64,000 nt of DNA, taken from NCBI RefSeq assembly GCF_004004555.2, contig NZ_SACP01000002.1, forward strand, positions 243,796-307,795, written 5' to 3'. The translations under genes were made by a program, and so were the position numbers. Below, one piece after another: positions 55,423-63,946 of the stretch; position 1 is the first letter of the stretch, and every line of letters starts with the position of its first letter. Below the pieces are notes generated by a model. It worked only from the letters and a program-made list of their open reading frames with translations. It did no database searches and was not told the DNA's origin. The DNA comes from Methylobacterium oryzihabitans (GTDB taxonomy: Bacteria; Pseudomonadota; Alphaproteobacteria; Rhizobiales; Beijerinckiaceae).

Positions 55423-56286
55423 ATGAGATCCGCGATCCGACGCAGGCCGTTCCTGGCCCTGTTCGTGACCCCGGCCGTGCTGGTGGCGGCCGCGGTCGTC
55501 GCCGCCCTGGCGGCGATCCTGCGCTACAGCCTGCACGCCTACCTGCCGGGCTCCCTCGACATCGGCGGGTTCACGCTGGACAACCTCGCGGATCTCGGCC
55601 GCCCGATCGTGTTGCGGGCCCTGCGCGACACCGTGCTGATCTGCTTCGAGACGGCGCTGATCACCCTCCTGGTCGGCTATCCCGTCGCCTACGCCCTGGT
55701 GCGGACGCGCTCGGTCGTGCTGAAGTCGGTCATCCTGGTCGTCGCGGTGACGCCGCTCTTCCTCGGCGAGGTCGTGCGCACCTATGCGTGGACGGTGGTG
55801 CTCGGCCATGCCGGCTTCGTCAACGCGACGTTGCGCCAGCTCGGCCTGATCGAGCGCCCGATCCAGCTCATGTTCACCGAGTTCGGGGTGATCGTCGCCC
55901 TCGTCCACGTGACGCTGCCCGTGATGGTCGTCATGCTGGCGGCGGCGCTCGCCCATATCGACCGCGACTACGAGCGCGCCGCCCAGAGCCTCGGCGCCGG
56001 TCCGGTCCGGGCCTTCCTCACCGTGACCCTGCCCCTGTCGATGCCGGGCGTGGTGGCGGGCTTCACCACGGCCTTCGCCTGGACCTTCAGCGCCTTCGCC
56101 ACGCCGCAGGTGATCGGGGGCGGCAAGGTCTCGGTGGTCTCGACGCTGGTCTACCAGCTCGGTCTCTCCTCGTTCAACTTTCCGGTGGCGGCCTCCCTGA
56201 GCCTCGCCGGCCTCGTCCTGGCCCTCGGCACGATGTGGCTCGTCCGGCGCGCCACCCGGCCGCTCGAAGCCCTGGGGGGCCATTGA
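55423..56286 (+). CDS. ABC transporter permease (PotB-like)
   Basis: A 287-residue membrane protein with about six helices and the EAA loop YERAAQSLGAGPVRAFLTVTLPLSMPGV. It begins 79 bp after the binding protein gene. The stop overlaps the next ATG by one base (TGATG). Confidence 0.88.
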   Translation: MRSAIRRRPFLALFVTPAVLVAAAVVAALAAILRYSLHAYLPGSLDIGGFTLDNLADLGRPIVLRALRDTVLICFETALITLLVGYPVAYALVRTRSVVLKSVILVVAVTPLFLGEVVRTYAWTVVLGHAGFVNATLRQLGLIERPIQLMFTEFGVIVALVHVTLPVMVVMLAAALAHIDRDYERAAQSLGAGPVRAFLTVTLPLSMPGVVAGFTTAFAWTFSAFATPQVIGGGKVSVVSTLVYQLGLSSFNFPVAASLSLAGLVLALGTMWLVRRATRPLEALGGH

Positions 56287-57104
56287 TGCGCCGCCGCCTC
56301 CACACCCGGATCCTCGGCCTCTCCGGCCGGCTGCTCGTCGGGCTGATCCTCGCCTTCCTCGTGCTGCCGGCCTTCGTGGTGACGCTCGCGGCGTTCAACG
56401 ACCGGGCCATCCTGAGCTTTCCGCCAGCCGGGTACTCGACGCGCTGGTTCGCCCGGGCGCTGACCTACCGCGACTTCCGGATCGGGCTGTGGAACAGTCT
56501 CGTGGTCACCGCCTGGGCCTCCACCCTCGCGCTCGCCGTCGGCACCGGCTTCGCCATCGCCCTGAAGCGCTACGTCTTCCGCCTCAAGGGCGGCCTCGAG
56601 GGCGTGCTGCTCTCGCCGCTGATCGTGCCGCACTTCACGATCGGGCTGGGCCTCCTGGTCCTGGCGACCGGGATCGGCGCGGCGCGGGGCTTCGCGGTGG
56701 TGGTGCTCACCCACGTGATCGTGGTGCTGCCCTTCGTGATCCGCAGCGTCTACATCTCGCTGCAGAACATCGACGAGCGGCTGGAGCTCGCCGCCGCCAG
56801 CCTCGGCGCCCGGCCGGGCCGGGTGCTCGGCACCATCACCCTGCCGCTGCTCGCCCCCGGCCTGTTCAGCGGCTGGCTTTTCGCCGCGATCCTGTCCTTC
56901 AACGAGTTCACCGCCTCGCTGTTCGTGACCGGACAGGCGACCCAGACGCTGCCGGTGGCGATGTACGGCTACGTCCGCGAATTCGCGGATCCGACGCTCG
57001 CGGCGGTCTCGGTGATCTACATCGCGGTGACGGCCGCGCTCCTGACCGTCGCCAACACGTTCCTCGGGCTCGGCAAGGTGCTGAATGTTGAGCAAGGCCG
57101 CTGA
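56286..57104 (+). CDS. ABC transporter permease (PotC-like)
   Basis: A 272-residue membrane protein with about six helices, the PPAGYSTRWFARAL segment and the EAA loop LELAAASLGARPGRVLGTITLPLLAPGL. Its last 20 bases overlap the start of the ATPase gene, so the two are translationally coupled. Confidence 0.88.
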   Translation: MRRRLHTRILGLSGRLLVGLILAFLVLPAFVVTLAAFNDRAILSFPPAGYSTRWFARALTYRDFRIGLWNSLVVTAWASTLALAVGTGFAIALKRYVFRLKGGLEGVLLSPLIVPHFTIGLGLLVLATGIGAARGFAVVVLTHVIVVLPFVIRSVYISLQNIDERLELAAASLGARPGRVLGTITLPLLAPGLFSGWLFAAILSFNEFTASLFVTGQATQTLPVAMYGYVREFADPTLAAVSVIYIAVTAALLTVANTFLGLGKVLNVEQGR

Positions 57105-58308
57105 TCGTTCCCCGCCGGCGAGCCTGCCCGGCACCGCCGCGAATCCCCGCCCCGTCCCGGCCGTGCGCCTCGACGGGGTGGTGAAGCGCTTCGGCGCGGC
57201 GACCGCGCTGGAGGAGACGTGGCTGCGGGTCGAGCAGGGCGAGTTCCTGACGCTCCTCGGGCCCTCGGGCTGCGGCAAGACCACCCTGCTCAACCTGATG
57301 GCGGGGTTCCTGGAGGCGGATGCCGGCGAGATCTTCATCGGCGGGGACCTCGTGACCTCCACGCCGGCCTACGAGCGCGAGATCGGCATCGTCTTCCAGA
57401 ACTACGCCCTGTTCCCGCACATGAGCGTCGCGAAGAACGTCGGCTACGGCCTGCGGATGCGCGGGGTGCCCAGACGCGAGATCGCCGAGCGTGTCGACGC
57501 GGCCCTCGCCCTCGTGAAGCTGTCGGGCTTTTCGGACCGCTCGCCCCGCCAGCTCTCCGGCGGCCAGCAGCAGCGCGTGGCGCTCGCCCGCGCCCTCGTC
57601 ATCCGGCCGAAGGTGCTGCTCCTCGACGAGCCGTTCTCGGCCCTCGACAAGAACCTCCGCGGTGCGATGCAGGTCGAGCTGAAGGAGATCCAGCGCCGGC
57701 TCGGCGTGACGACGGTGTTCGTCACCCACGACCAGAGCGAGGCGCTGAGCCTGTCGGACCGGATCGTGGTGATGTCGGCCGGACGGGTCCGCCAGACCGG
57801 CACGCCCGACGAGGTCTACCGGCATCCGCAGGACCGCTTCGTGGCGGGCTTCATCGGCGACGTGAACCTGTTGCCCGCCAGCCTCCTGGCCCGCGCCGGC
57901 GAGCGCGCCACGGTCGCGATCCGCGACCTGCGCCGGGACGTCGAGGCGGCGACCCTGCGCGGCTGCGCGGTGGGGGAGGAGGTGGACGTGTTCGTGCGGC
58001 CGGACCATCTCGCCGTGCGTCAAGCGGGCGAGGCCGGGACCCTGCCGGCCCGGGTCGCGGCCCTCGTCTACCAGGGCTCCCACATCGATCTGCACGCCGA
58101 CCTCGCGGAGGGCGGGCGCGTCGTGGTGCGGATGCCGGGGCAGGGCGCCCTGGCCACCTACGCGCCCGGGACGCCGGTCGGCCTCGTCGTGCCCCAGGGC
58201 GGTCTCGCGGCGTTCCCGGCCCGGGACGCGGCGCCCTCGCCGCTCCCGCAGGGCCCGCCGGATTCCCGCCCCTCGTCACTCCCGCCCGAGCCAGGATCGA
58301 CCCGATGA
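57085..58308 (+). CDS. ABC transporter ATP-binding protein (PotA-like)
   Basis: A 407-residue ATPase with Walker A GPSGCGKTT (59-67), Q-loop VFQNYALFPHMSV, signature QLSGGQQQRVALARAL, Walker B VLLLDEPFSALD, FVTHDQSEALSL and a C-terminal TOBE domain. It is longer than usual because of a Pro-rich N-terminal ~25 residues and a Pro/Ser-rich C-terminal tail of about 30 residues of no known function. It overlaps both neighbours. Confidence 0.9.
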   Translation: MLSKAADRSPPASLPGTAANPRPVPAVRLDGVVKRFGAATALEETWLRVEQGEFLTLLGPSGCGKTTLLNLMAGFLEADAGEIFIGGDLVTSTPAYEREIGIVFQNYALFPHMSVAKNVGYGLRMRGVPRREIAERVDAALALVKLSGFSDRSPRQLSGGQQQRVALARALVIRPKVLLLDEPFSALDKNLRGAMQVELKEIQRRLGVTTVFVTHDQSEALSLSDRIVVMSAGRVRQTGTPDEVYRHPQDRFVAGFIGDVNLLPASLLARAGERATVAIRDLRRDVEAATLRGCAVGEEVDVFVRPDHLAVRQAGEAGTLPARVAALVYQGSHIDLHADLAEGGRVVVRMPGQGALATYAPGTPVGLVVPQGGLAAFPARDAAPSPLPQGPPDSRPSSLPPEPGSTR

Positions 58309-58727
58309 CCGTCCACAAGCGGATCCGCCCCTTCAACACCCGCGACACCTATCCCGAGCAGCAGCTCGACAACGACCTCTGCCAGACCGTCGTGGCGCGC
58401 GGCCAGATGGTCTTCGTGCGCGGGCAGATCGGTCAGGATCTCGACACCTCCGAGAGCGTCGCGATCGGGGACGCGGCCGGTCAGGCCGAGAAGGCGATGG
58501 CCAACATCGCCATGCTGCTGGAGGAGGCCGGCGCGACGCTGGAGCACGTCTGCAAGATCACGATCTACCTCGTCGACCCGCGCTACCGCGAGCCGGTCTA
58601 CCGCACCGTCGGGCGCTGGCTGAAGGGCGTCCACCCGGTCTCGACCGGGATCGTGGTCTCCGCGCTCGCCCGGCCCGAATGGCTCGTCGAGATCGACGCC
58701 ATCGCGGTGATCCCGGAGGAGGCATGA
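58305..58727 (+). CDS. RidA/YjgF/YER057c family protein
   Basis: A 140-residue trimeric enamine/imine deaminase-family protein with VFVRGQIGQDLDTSE, AGQAEKAMANIAMLLEEAGATLEHVCKITIYLVDPRYREPVYRTVGRWL and VSALARPEWLVEIDAIAVIP. RidA proteins hydrolyse reactive 2-aminoacrylate or related imines. Operon-encoded paralogues often serve a particular amine or amide catabolic route. ATGA overlaps tie it to the importer ATPase and to the DUF1028 gene. Confidence 0.87.
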   Translation: MTVHKRIRPFNTRDTYPEQQLDNDLCQTVVARGQMVFVRGQIGQDLDTSESVAIGDAAGQAEKAMANIAMLLEEAGATLEHVCKITIYLVDPRYREPVYRTVGRWLKGVHPVSTGIVVSALARPEWLVEIDAIAVIPEEA

Positions 58728-59398
58728 CCTTCTCGATCGTGGCGCGCTGCGCATCGACCGGCATGTTCGGGGTCGCCGTCTCGTCCTCCTCGCCCGCGGT
58801 GGCGGCGCGCTGCGCCCATGCCCGCGCGGGAATCGGCGCGGTGGCGAGCCAGAACGTGACCGATCCGGCTCTGGGGCGGCGCGCCCTCGACCTGATGGCG
58901 CTCGGCGCCGACGCGGCCGAGGCCGTCGCCGTGCTGCGGCGGACCGGCGGCCCGATGGAGTACCGCCAGGTGCTCGCCGTGGACGCGGCGGGCGGCACGG
59001 CGATCCATTCCGGCCCGAAGGCGCTCGGCCTCTGGGGAGAGGCGCGGGCCGCGGACGTCGCCTGCGGCGGTAACCTCCTGGCGGATGCGCGGGTGCCGCA
59101 GGCGATGGTCGAGGCGTTCCTGGCGGCGCCCGGCCATCTCGGCGACCGCCTGCTCGCCGCCATGCGGGCGGCGCTGGCCGCCGGCGGGGAGGCCGGGCCG
59201 GTGCATTCGGCCGGGCTGATGCTGGTGCGCGAGGTCCCCTGGCCGGTGGCGGACCTGCGGGTCGACTGGACGCAGGATTGCCCCGTCGAGGCGCTCGCGG
59301 CGTTGTGGGGCCTCTACCGGCCGCAACTGGACGCCTACGTCGTGCGCGCCCTCGACCCGGCCGCCGCGCCGAGCTACGGAGTACCGGGCGATCGATAG
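58724..59398 (+). CDS. DUF1028 family protein (putative Ntn-type hydrolase)
   Basis: A 224-residue protein with the DUF1028 hallmark N-terminus MTFSIVARCASTGMFGVAVSSSSPAVAARCAHARAGIGAVASQN followed by GRRALDLMALGADAAEAVAVL. The family resembles N-terminal-nucleophile hydrolases but has no firmly assigned reaction. Here it is the last gene of an importer operon right after RidA, which suggests hydrolysis of an imported amide-type compound. It is coupled to ridA by ATGA. Confidence 0.83.
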   Translation: MTFSIVARCASTGMFGVAVSSSSPAVAARCAHARAGIGAVASQNVTDPALGRRALDLMALGADAAEAVAVLRRTGGPMEYRQVLAVDAAGGTAIHSGPKALGLWGEARAADVACGGNLLADARVPQAMVEAFLAAPGHLGDRLLAAMRAALAAGGEAGPVHSAGLMLVREVPWPVADLRVDWTQDCPVEALAALWGLYRPQLDAYVVRALDPAAAPSYGVPGDR

Positions 59399-59457
59399 AC
59401 GAGGACGAGACGCGCGGCGGCATCGCGGTCGACCCGGCCGCACGCCGGGGGCAGCGG

Positions 59458-60405
59458 ATGCGGTTCACCCTGCGCCAGCTCGAATACTTCATCGCGGCCG
59501 GCCAGACCGGCAGCATCACGCTCGCCTCCGAGCGCATCCGCATCTCGCAGCCCGCGATCTCGACGGCCATCGCCCATCTGGAGCGGGAGCTGTCGGTGCA
59601 ACTCTTCGTCCGCCACCACGCCCAGGGGCTGTCGCTGACGCCGATCGGGCGCGAGGTGCTGCGCGAGGCCAAGGCCCTCGTCGAGCAGGCCGAGGGCCTC
59701 TATGCCCTGGCCTCCGACGCCGGCGGCCAGGTGCGGGGTCCGCTCTCGCTCGGCTGCATGGTGACCCTCGCGCCGATGCTGGTCCCCGAACTCGCCCACG
59801 CCTTCACCACGGCCTTTCCCGCCACCCAGATCCGCTACGTCGAGGGCGACCAGGAACAGCTCCTCGCCGGCCTGCGCCGGTCCGAGACCGAAGTCGCGCT
59901 GACCTACGACCTGCATGTGCCGGACGACATCCACTTCACCCCGTTCGTCGACCTGCCGCCGCACGTGCTGGTGGCGGAGGGGCACCCGCTGGCGGATCAC
60001 GCCGCGGTGGCGATGGCCGATCTCGTCGACGAGCCCATGATCCTGCTCGATCTGCCGCTGAGCCGCGAGTACTTCCTCGCTCTGTTCATGGCCGAGGGAT
60101 TGCAACCGAGGATCGTCGCGCGCTCCGCCCACCAGGAGGTGGTGCGCACCATGGTGGCCAACGGCCACGGCTACACCCTGTTCAACGTGCGCCCGCGCTC
60201 CGACCTCGCCCTGGACGGGAAACGGCTGCGGCGGGTGCGGCTGGCCGGCACGCACCGCCCGATGCGCATCGGCCTCGCGCGCCTGAAGCAGCTCAACCGC
60301 TCGCGCCTCGTCGAGGCGTTCGAGACCCATTGCCGGGCCTTCATCTCGGACGCCTACATCCCCGGCATGGTCGCGCCGGCCATCGAGAGGTGGGTGCCGC
60401 GCTGA
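59458..60405 (+). CDS. LysR family transcriptional regulator
   Basis: A 315-residue LTTR with the HTH FTLRQLEYFIAAGQTGSITLASERIRISQPAISTAIAHLEREL and an effector domain (GPLSLGCMVTLAPMLVPELAHAFTTAFPATQIRYVEGDQEQLL). It follows the DUF1028 gene by 59 bp in the same direction and precedes the AroQ-like and reductase genes. It may control either set. Confidence 0.88.
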   Translation: MRFTLRQLEYFIAAGQTGSITLASERIRISQPAISTAIAHLERELSVQLFVRHHAQGLSLTPIGREVLREAKALVEQAEGLYALASDAGGQVRGPLSLGCMVTLAPMLVPELAHAFTTAFPATQIRYVEGDQEQLLAGLRRSETEVALTYDLHVPDDIHFTPFVDLPPHVLVAEGHPLADHAAVAMADLVDEPMILLDLPLSREYFLALFMAEGLQPRIVARSAHQEVVRTMVANGHGYTLFNVRPRSDLALDGKRLRRVRLAGTHRPMRIGLARLKQLNRSRLVEAFETHCRAFISDAYIPGMVAPAIERWVPR

Positions 60406-60417
60406 ATCGCGCGCCCG

Positions 60418-60524
60418 GCTCCAGCATTTTCCGACGAAGCGGATACCGGTTCGTCGTAGAAAATGCGGCAAAATCAGAGACCTGGAGCAGCACCTGAGTG
60501 CAACATGATCGGGCGCTGCTCCAG
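60418..60524. repeat. Rhizobiales-type intergenic palindromic repeat
   Basis: Contains GCATTTTC-CGACGAAGCGG followed by ATACCGGTTCGTCG-TAGAAAATGC, in which the arms GCATTTTC/GAAAATGC and GACGAA/TTCGTC pair. Around it lie GCTCCAG (60418) and CTGGAGCAGC (60482-60491), the latter repeated inverted as GCTGCTCCAG (60515-60524). The core resembles a repeat common in intergenic regions of Rhizobiales genomes. It ends 24 bp before the AroQ-like gene and may affect its mRNA. Confidence 0.65.
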
Positions 60525-60547
60525 AGAAATCCCGCGAGGAATGCCGC

Positions 60548-61003
60548 ATGACCGCTCCGATCCCGATCCTGTTCCTGAACGGCCCGAACGCCAACCTCTA
60601 CGGGCTCGATCCGAACGGCACCTACGGGACCGAGAGCTTTCCGGTGCTGAAGGCACGGTGCGAGCGCCATGCCGCCGCGGTCGGCGTCGCCCTCGACTTC
60701 CGGCAGTCGAACCACGAGGGCGTGCTGATCGACTGGATCCAGGAGGCCAGGGGCACGGCTGCGGGTCTCGCGATCAACGCGGCCGGGCTCACCTACACCT
60801 CGGTCGCGATCCTCGATGCGCTCCTCGCCTTCCCCGGACCCATCGTCGAGGTGCACATGAGCAACATCTGGAAGCGGGAGCCCTTCCGCCACCATTCCTA
60901 CGTCTCGCGGGCGGCGACGGGCGTGGTCGCGGGGCTCGGCGGGCTCGGCTACGAACTCGCGATCACCGCCCTGGCGACCCTCGTGCGGGAGGCCCGGCCG
61001 TGA
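60548..61003 (+). CDS. AroQ-like (type II 3-dehydroquinate dehydratase family) protein with altered active site
   Basis: A 151-residue flavodoxin-like protein of the AroQ family: NGPNANLYG (11-19), Tyr26 in GTYGTE, INAAGLTYTSVAI (76-88), EVHMSN (101-106) and REPFRHHSY. The loop Arg that activates the catalytic Tyr in AroQ (LGTREPxxYG) is Asp21 here, and the conserved His of INPGAYTHTS is Tyr83. The family Arg near 114 and the His in EVHMSN remain. So the fold is AroQ, but dehydroquinate dehydration is doubtful. It overlaps the reductase gene by GTGA and has no shikimate genes near it. Confidence 0.8.
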   Translation: MTAPIPILFLNGPNANLYGLDPNGTYGTESFPVLKARCERHAAAVGVALDFRQSNHEGVLIDWIQEARGTAAGLAINAAGLTYTSVAILDALLAFPGPIVEVHMSNIWKREPFRHHSYVSRAATGVVAGLGGLGYELAITALATLVREARP

Positions 61004-61932
61004 CCGAGACCCTGGTCTTCGCGAGCGCCGTCGATCCGGTCGAGCCCTGGCGGAAGGCGCTGGAATCCCTCCTGCCGGACGTCCGCGTCCGGACGCCGGA
61101 GGAGGTCGGCCCGGAGGACGACGTCCGCTACGCCCTGGTCTGGAAGCCGCCCGCCGGCTTCTTCGCCCGCCATCCGGGCCTGCGGCTCGTCACCATCCTC
61201 GGCGCGGGCGCCGACGCCCTCGTCGGCCGGGACGACCTGCCCGACGTGCCGGTCACGCGCCTGTCCGACCCCGAGATGGCGCGGATGATGACGCAGTACG
61301 TGCTGTTCGCGGTCCTGCGCTACGCCCGCGACATCCCGGCCTTCGAGGCGGCCCAGCGCGCCGGCCGGTGGCACTACGTCCATCCCCGCGAAGCGCGGGC
61401 GATCCGGGTCGGCGTACTCGGCCTCGGACAGCTCGGCAGCGCGGCGGCGACCGAACTCGCCCGTCAGGGCTTCACCGTCGCCGGCTGGTCGCGCACGCCG
61501 AAGGCGCTTCCCGGGATCGCCTGCCACGCGGGTCCCGACGCGCTGATCCCGTTCCTCGCGCAGACCGAGATCCTGGTGGTGATGCTGCCGCTGACGGCGC
61601 AGACCCGACGGCTGATCGGCGCCGCCGAGCTCGCGGCGCTCCCACGGGGCGCCAGGCTCGTCAACGTCTCGCGCGGGGCGGTGATCGACGAGGCCGCCCT
61701 CGTGGCGGCCCTGCGCTCGGGCCATCTCGGGGCTGCGACCCTCGACGTCTTCGAGACCGAGCCGCTCCCCCGGGGGCATCCGCTCTGGACGATGGAGACG
61801 GTGCTCGTCACGCCCCATCTGGCCTCGGTGGCGCTGCCCGAATCGGCCGCCCGGCAGATCGCCGGGAACATCCGCCGGGTGCGGGCCGGCGAGGCGCCGG
61901 AGCACCGCGTGGACCTCACGAAAGGATACTGA
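61000..61932 (+). CDS. D-2-hydroxyacid dehydrogenase (GhrA-like glyoxylate/hydroxypyruvate reductase)
   Basis: A 310-residue NAD(P)H-dependent reductase of the GhrA branch. It has the Rossmann motif GVLGLGQLGSAAATEL, catalytic Arg in NVSRGAVIDEAAL, Glu in LDVFETEPLP and His in TPHLASVALP. The N-terminal domain (PEEVGPEDDVRYALVWKPPAGFFARHPGLRLV) is the short GhrA form. The start is GTG at 61000, overlapping the AroQ-like stop, with GGGAGG about eight bases upstream. It probably interconverts a 2-oxoacid and hydroxyacid linked to the AroQ-like enzyme's substrate. Confidence 0.85.
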   Translation: MTETLVFASAVDPVEPWRKALESLLPDVRVRTPEEVGPEDDVRYALVWKPPAGFFARHPGLRLVTILGAGADALVGRDDLPDVPVTRLSDPEMARMMTQYVLFAVLRYARDIPAFEAAQRAGRWHYVHPREARAIRVGVLGLGQLGSAAATELARQGFTVAGWSRTPKALPGIACHAGPDALIPFLAQTEILVVMLPLTAQTRRLIGAAELAALPRGARLVNVSRGAVIDEAALVAALRSGHLGAATLDVFETEPLPRGHPLWTMETVLVTPHLASVALPESAARQIAGNIRRVRAGEAPEHRVDLTKGY

Positions 61933-62025
61933 CGGCGCCCCGCAGGGCGGCGCTCGATGGCGGGCGCGGTGCGCACCGCGCCCGCCGGATCGACAATCGG
62001 GTTTCACCCGATCGCCCTGTCCCGA

Positions 62026-63276
62026 TCACCCTCTGGTATAGGCGTCGTAGTTGCGCTGGATCACGATGTGGTCGGCGATGTGTTTCGCGTCCTGCCAGCA
62101 GCCGTAGATGAAGGCCGAGGCGCGGTTCGTCAGGTCCGGCAGGCCGAGGAAGTAGATGCCGTTCTCCGCCGAGATGCCCCGCTTGTGCAGGGGCATGCCG
62201 TGCTCGTCGAACGCATCGACCTCCAGCCAGCTGAAATCGTACTTGAACCCGGTCGCCCACAGGATGGTGCCGATCCCCGACGCCGACAAGTCGAGGCTGA
62301 GGATCGGCTGTCTGAGACAGTCCGGATCGTCGAAGCGCCGCCACGCCTCGGGCTCGGCCGGGAGATCCAGCCCCCGGCGCTCGATATAGGCGTCGGCCTC
62401 CCGCAGGACGTCGAAATAGGCCTCGTCGCCCTCGGCGATGTGCTTGGCGAGATCGTTCTCGAAGTGGAGGAGGCCCTTCTCGTAGGACCGGGTCACGCCG
62501 ACGAGGGTGATGCCCTGATGAGCCAGGCGCCGGAAATCGACCGTCCGTCCGCCGTCATAGCCGCTCACCGCGAAGGCGACGTGTCTCTTCTTGCGCTTCG
62601 ACTTGACCTCGTCCCACAGCCCGAGCGCGCCGAGCCACCAGCAATAGTCGCGCTGACGATACGCGCGAGGCGGGCGGTAATGCTCGCCGACCGACAGGTA
62701 GACCCTCCGTCCGGCCTTGCAGAGTTCCTCGGCGATCTGCGAGCCCGAGGCGCCGCAGCCGACGACGAGGACGGCCCCGTCCGCCAATTGCCCGGGGTTC
62801 CTGTAGGCCGACGAATGCAGTTGATCGACCACGGCATCGGCCGGGACGATGCGCGGGAACGCGGGCACCTGGAAGGGTCCGGTCGCCGCCACCACGCGCC
62901 GGGCCTCGATGACGCCCTCCGACGTCGTCACGGCGTAGCCGTGGCGGCCCTGGCTGGGCTTGACCTTCGTGACCTCCACGCCGGTGCGGATCGGCGCTTT
63001 GATCATGGCGGCGTAATCGCTGAAGTATCGCGCGACGCGGTCCTTGGCCGGGAACGCATCCGGATGCACGTCGTCGAAGGCCAGATTCGGGAAGCGGTCG
63101 TGCCACGCCGGACCGTTGGCGACCAGCGAGTCCCAGCGCATCGACGTCCAGTTTTCCGCGATCCGCTTGCGCTCCAGGACGATGTGCGGAATGTTCGATG
63201 CGCTGAGATGCTCGCTCATCGCGATACCCGACTGGCCTCCCCCCACCACGAGGGTATCGGTGGCTTCAACTGGCAT
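62026..63276 (-). CDS. FAD-dependent monooxygenase/NAD(P)-binding protein (FMO-like)
   Basis: A 416-residue two-dinucleotide-fold flavoprotein. The FAD motif VVGGGQSGIAMSEHL is at the N-terminus, the NADPH motif VVGCGASGSQIAEELCKAG lies in the middle, and there is an ATG motif (LWATGFKYDFSWL). The layout matches flavin-containing monooxygenase-like proteins that oxidise N or S atoms or sidechains. The exact FMO fingerprint FxGxxxHxxxY is only partly matched (LHSSAYRNP). It is transcribed against the reductase gene and stands alone. Confidence 0.82.
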   Translation of the reverse strand: MPVEATDTLVVGGGQSGIAMSEHLSASNIPHIVLERKRIAENWTSMRWDSLVANGPAWHDRFPNLAFDDVHPDAFPAKDRVARYFSDYAAMIKAPIRTGVEVTKVKPSQGRHGYAVTTSEGVIEARRVVAATGPFQVPAFPRIVPADAVVDQLHSSAYRNPGQLADGAVLVVGCGASGSQIAEELCKAGRRVYLSVGEHYRPPRAYRQRDYCWWLGALGLWDEVKSKRKKRHVAFAVSGYDGGRTVDFRRLAHQGITLVGVTRSYEKGLLHFENDLAKHIAEGDEAYFDVLREADAYIERRGLDLPAEPEAWRRFDDPDCLRQPILSLDLSASGIGTILWATGFKYDFSWLEVDAFDEHGMPLHKRGISAENGIYFLGLPDLTNRASAFIYGCWQDAKHIADHIVIQRNYDAYTRG

Positions 63277-63495
63277 GTCGTCTCCCGAAAATTCCAGGCC
63301 TTCGGTCGCTCGTCTGGTCGCCGCTGCTCCGATCGGCAGGGATCATCGCGTCGCAGACGTGGCCGCCGATCAGGCTGAGAGCGACGAAGCTGCGGGATTC
63401 AGGCCGGGAAGAGAAGTCTGATTTTTTGATGGTCCGCTTTCGAAAACACGAACTGTGCTTCCGCGCCCGCCCGGATAGGAGTTGACGCAGACGCC

Positions 63496-63683
63496 AGCCC
63501 GCAGGCTCGTCATGGCGTCGGCCATCGGGGACCCCCGGGTTCACGGTCGGTCTCAGCAACCCGATCCCAACCCGTCATTGCCGATGGCCACCCCCCGGCG
63601 AGGGATCCCGCCCGCTCCGGCGCTGTGGGGGCGCGCAGGCGGACTCTCCCGCTCTCCGTCGGCTACACCACTCCGAGGGACAC
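63496..63683 (-). mobile_element. IS256-family 5' end fragment
   Basis: Matches the terminus and leader of the IS256 fragment at 17582-17769 in the same orientation: end sequence GTGTCCCTCGGAGTGGTGTAG near 63683, similar leader length (about 158 bp) and start codon at 63525. The transposase reads only MADAMTSLRA before homology ends near 63496. The upstream ~220 bp (63277-63495), between the FMO-like gene and this fragment, hold no gene. Confidence 0.75.
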
Positions 63684-63946
63684 GATCAGCGCTGCCGATG
63701 GAAGCAGGCTTCTCGTATGAAGCCGCATTGTCCGGACTGGAATGGCGCCGCGTGCACGTTCGCCAGGATCAGCAGCCACCGGAGTGGTCAGGGCGAACGA
63801 AGACTGTTCCGTGGTGTACGGCTGCCTAGCCACGACTGGCGTTTTGCGAGGGGCACCCGCTGCCTGAATTGCCCTAGCAGCCTGTCGGATTGGTATTTTG
63901 ATCTGACGGGCGTGTCGTTTGCGGGGGTGGCGCGGGCCGTGAGGTC
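63684..63946. other. Unassigned spacer with a probable IS end
   Basis: No gene is recognised. Near 63874-63905 the sequence CTAGCAGCCTGTCGGATTGG followed by TATTTTGATC looks like the terminal region of the IS whose transposase end enters from the right. Confidence 0.35.
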
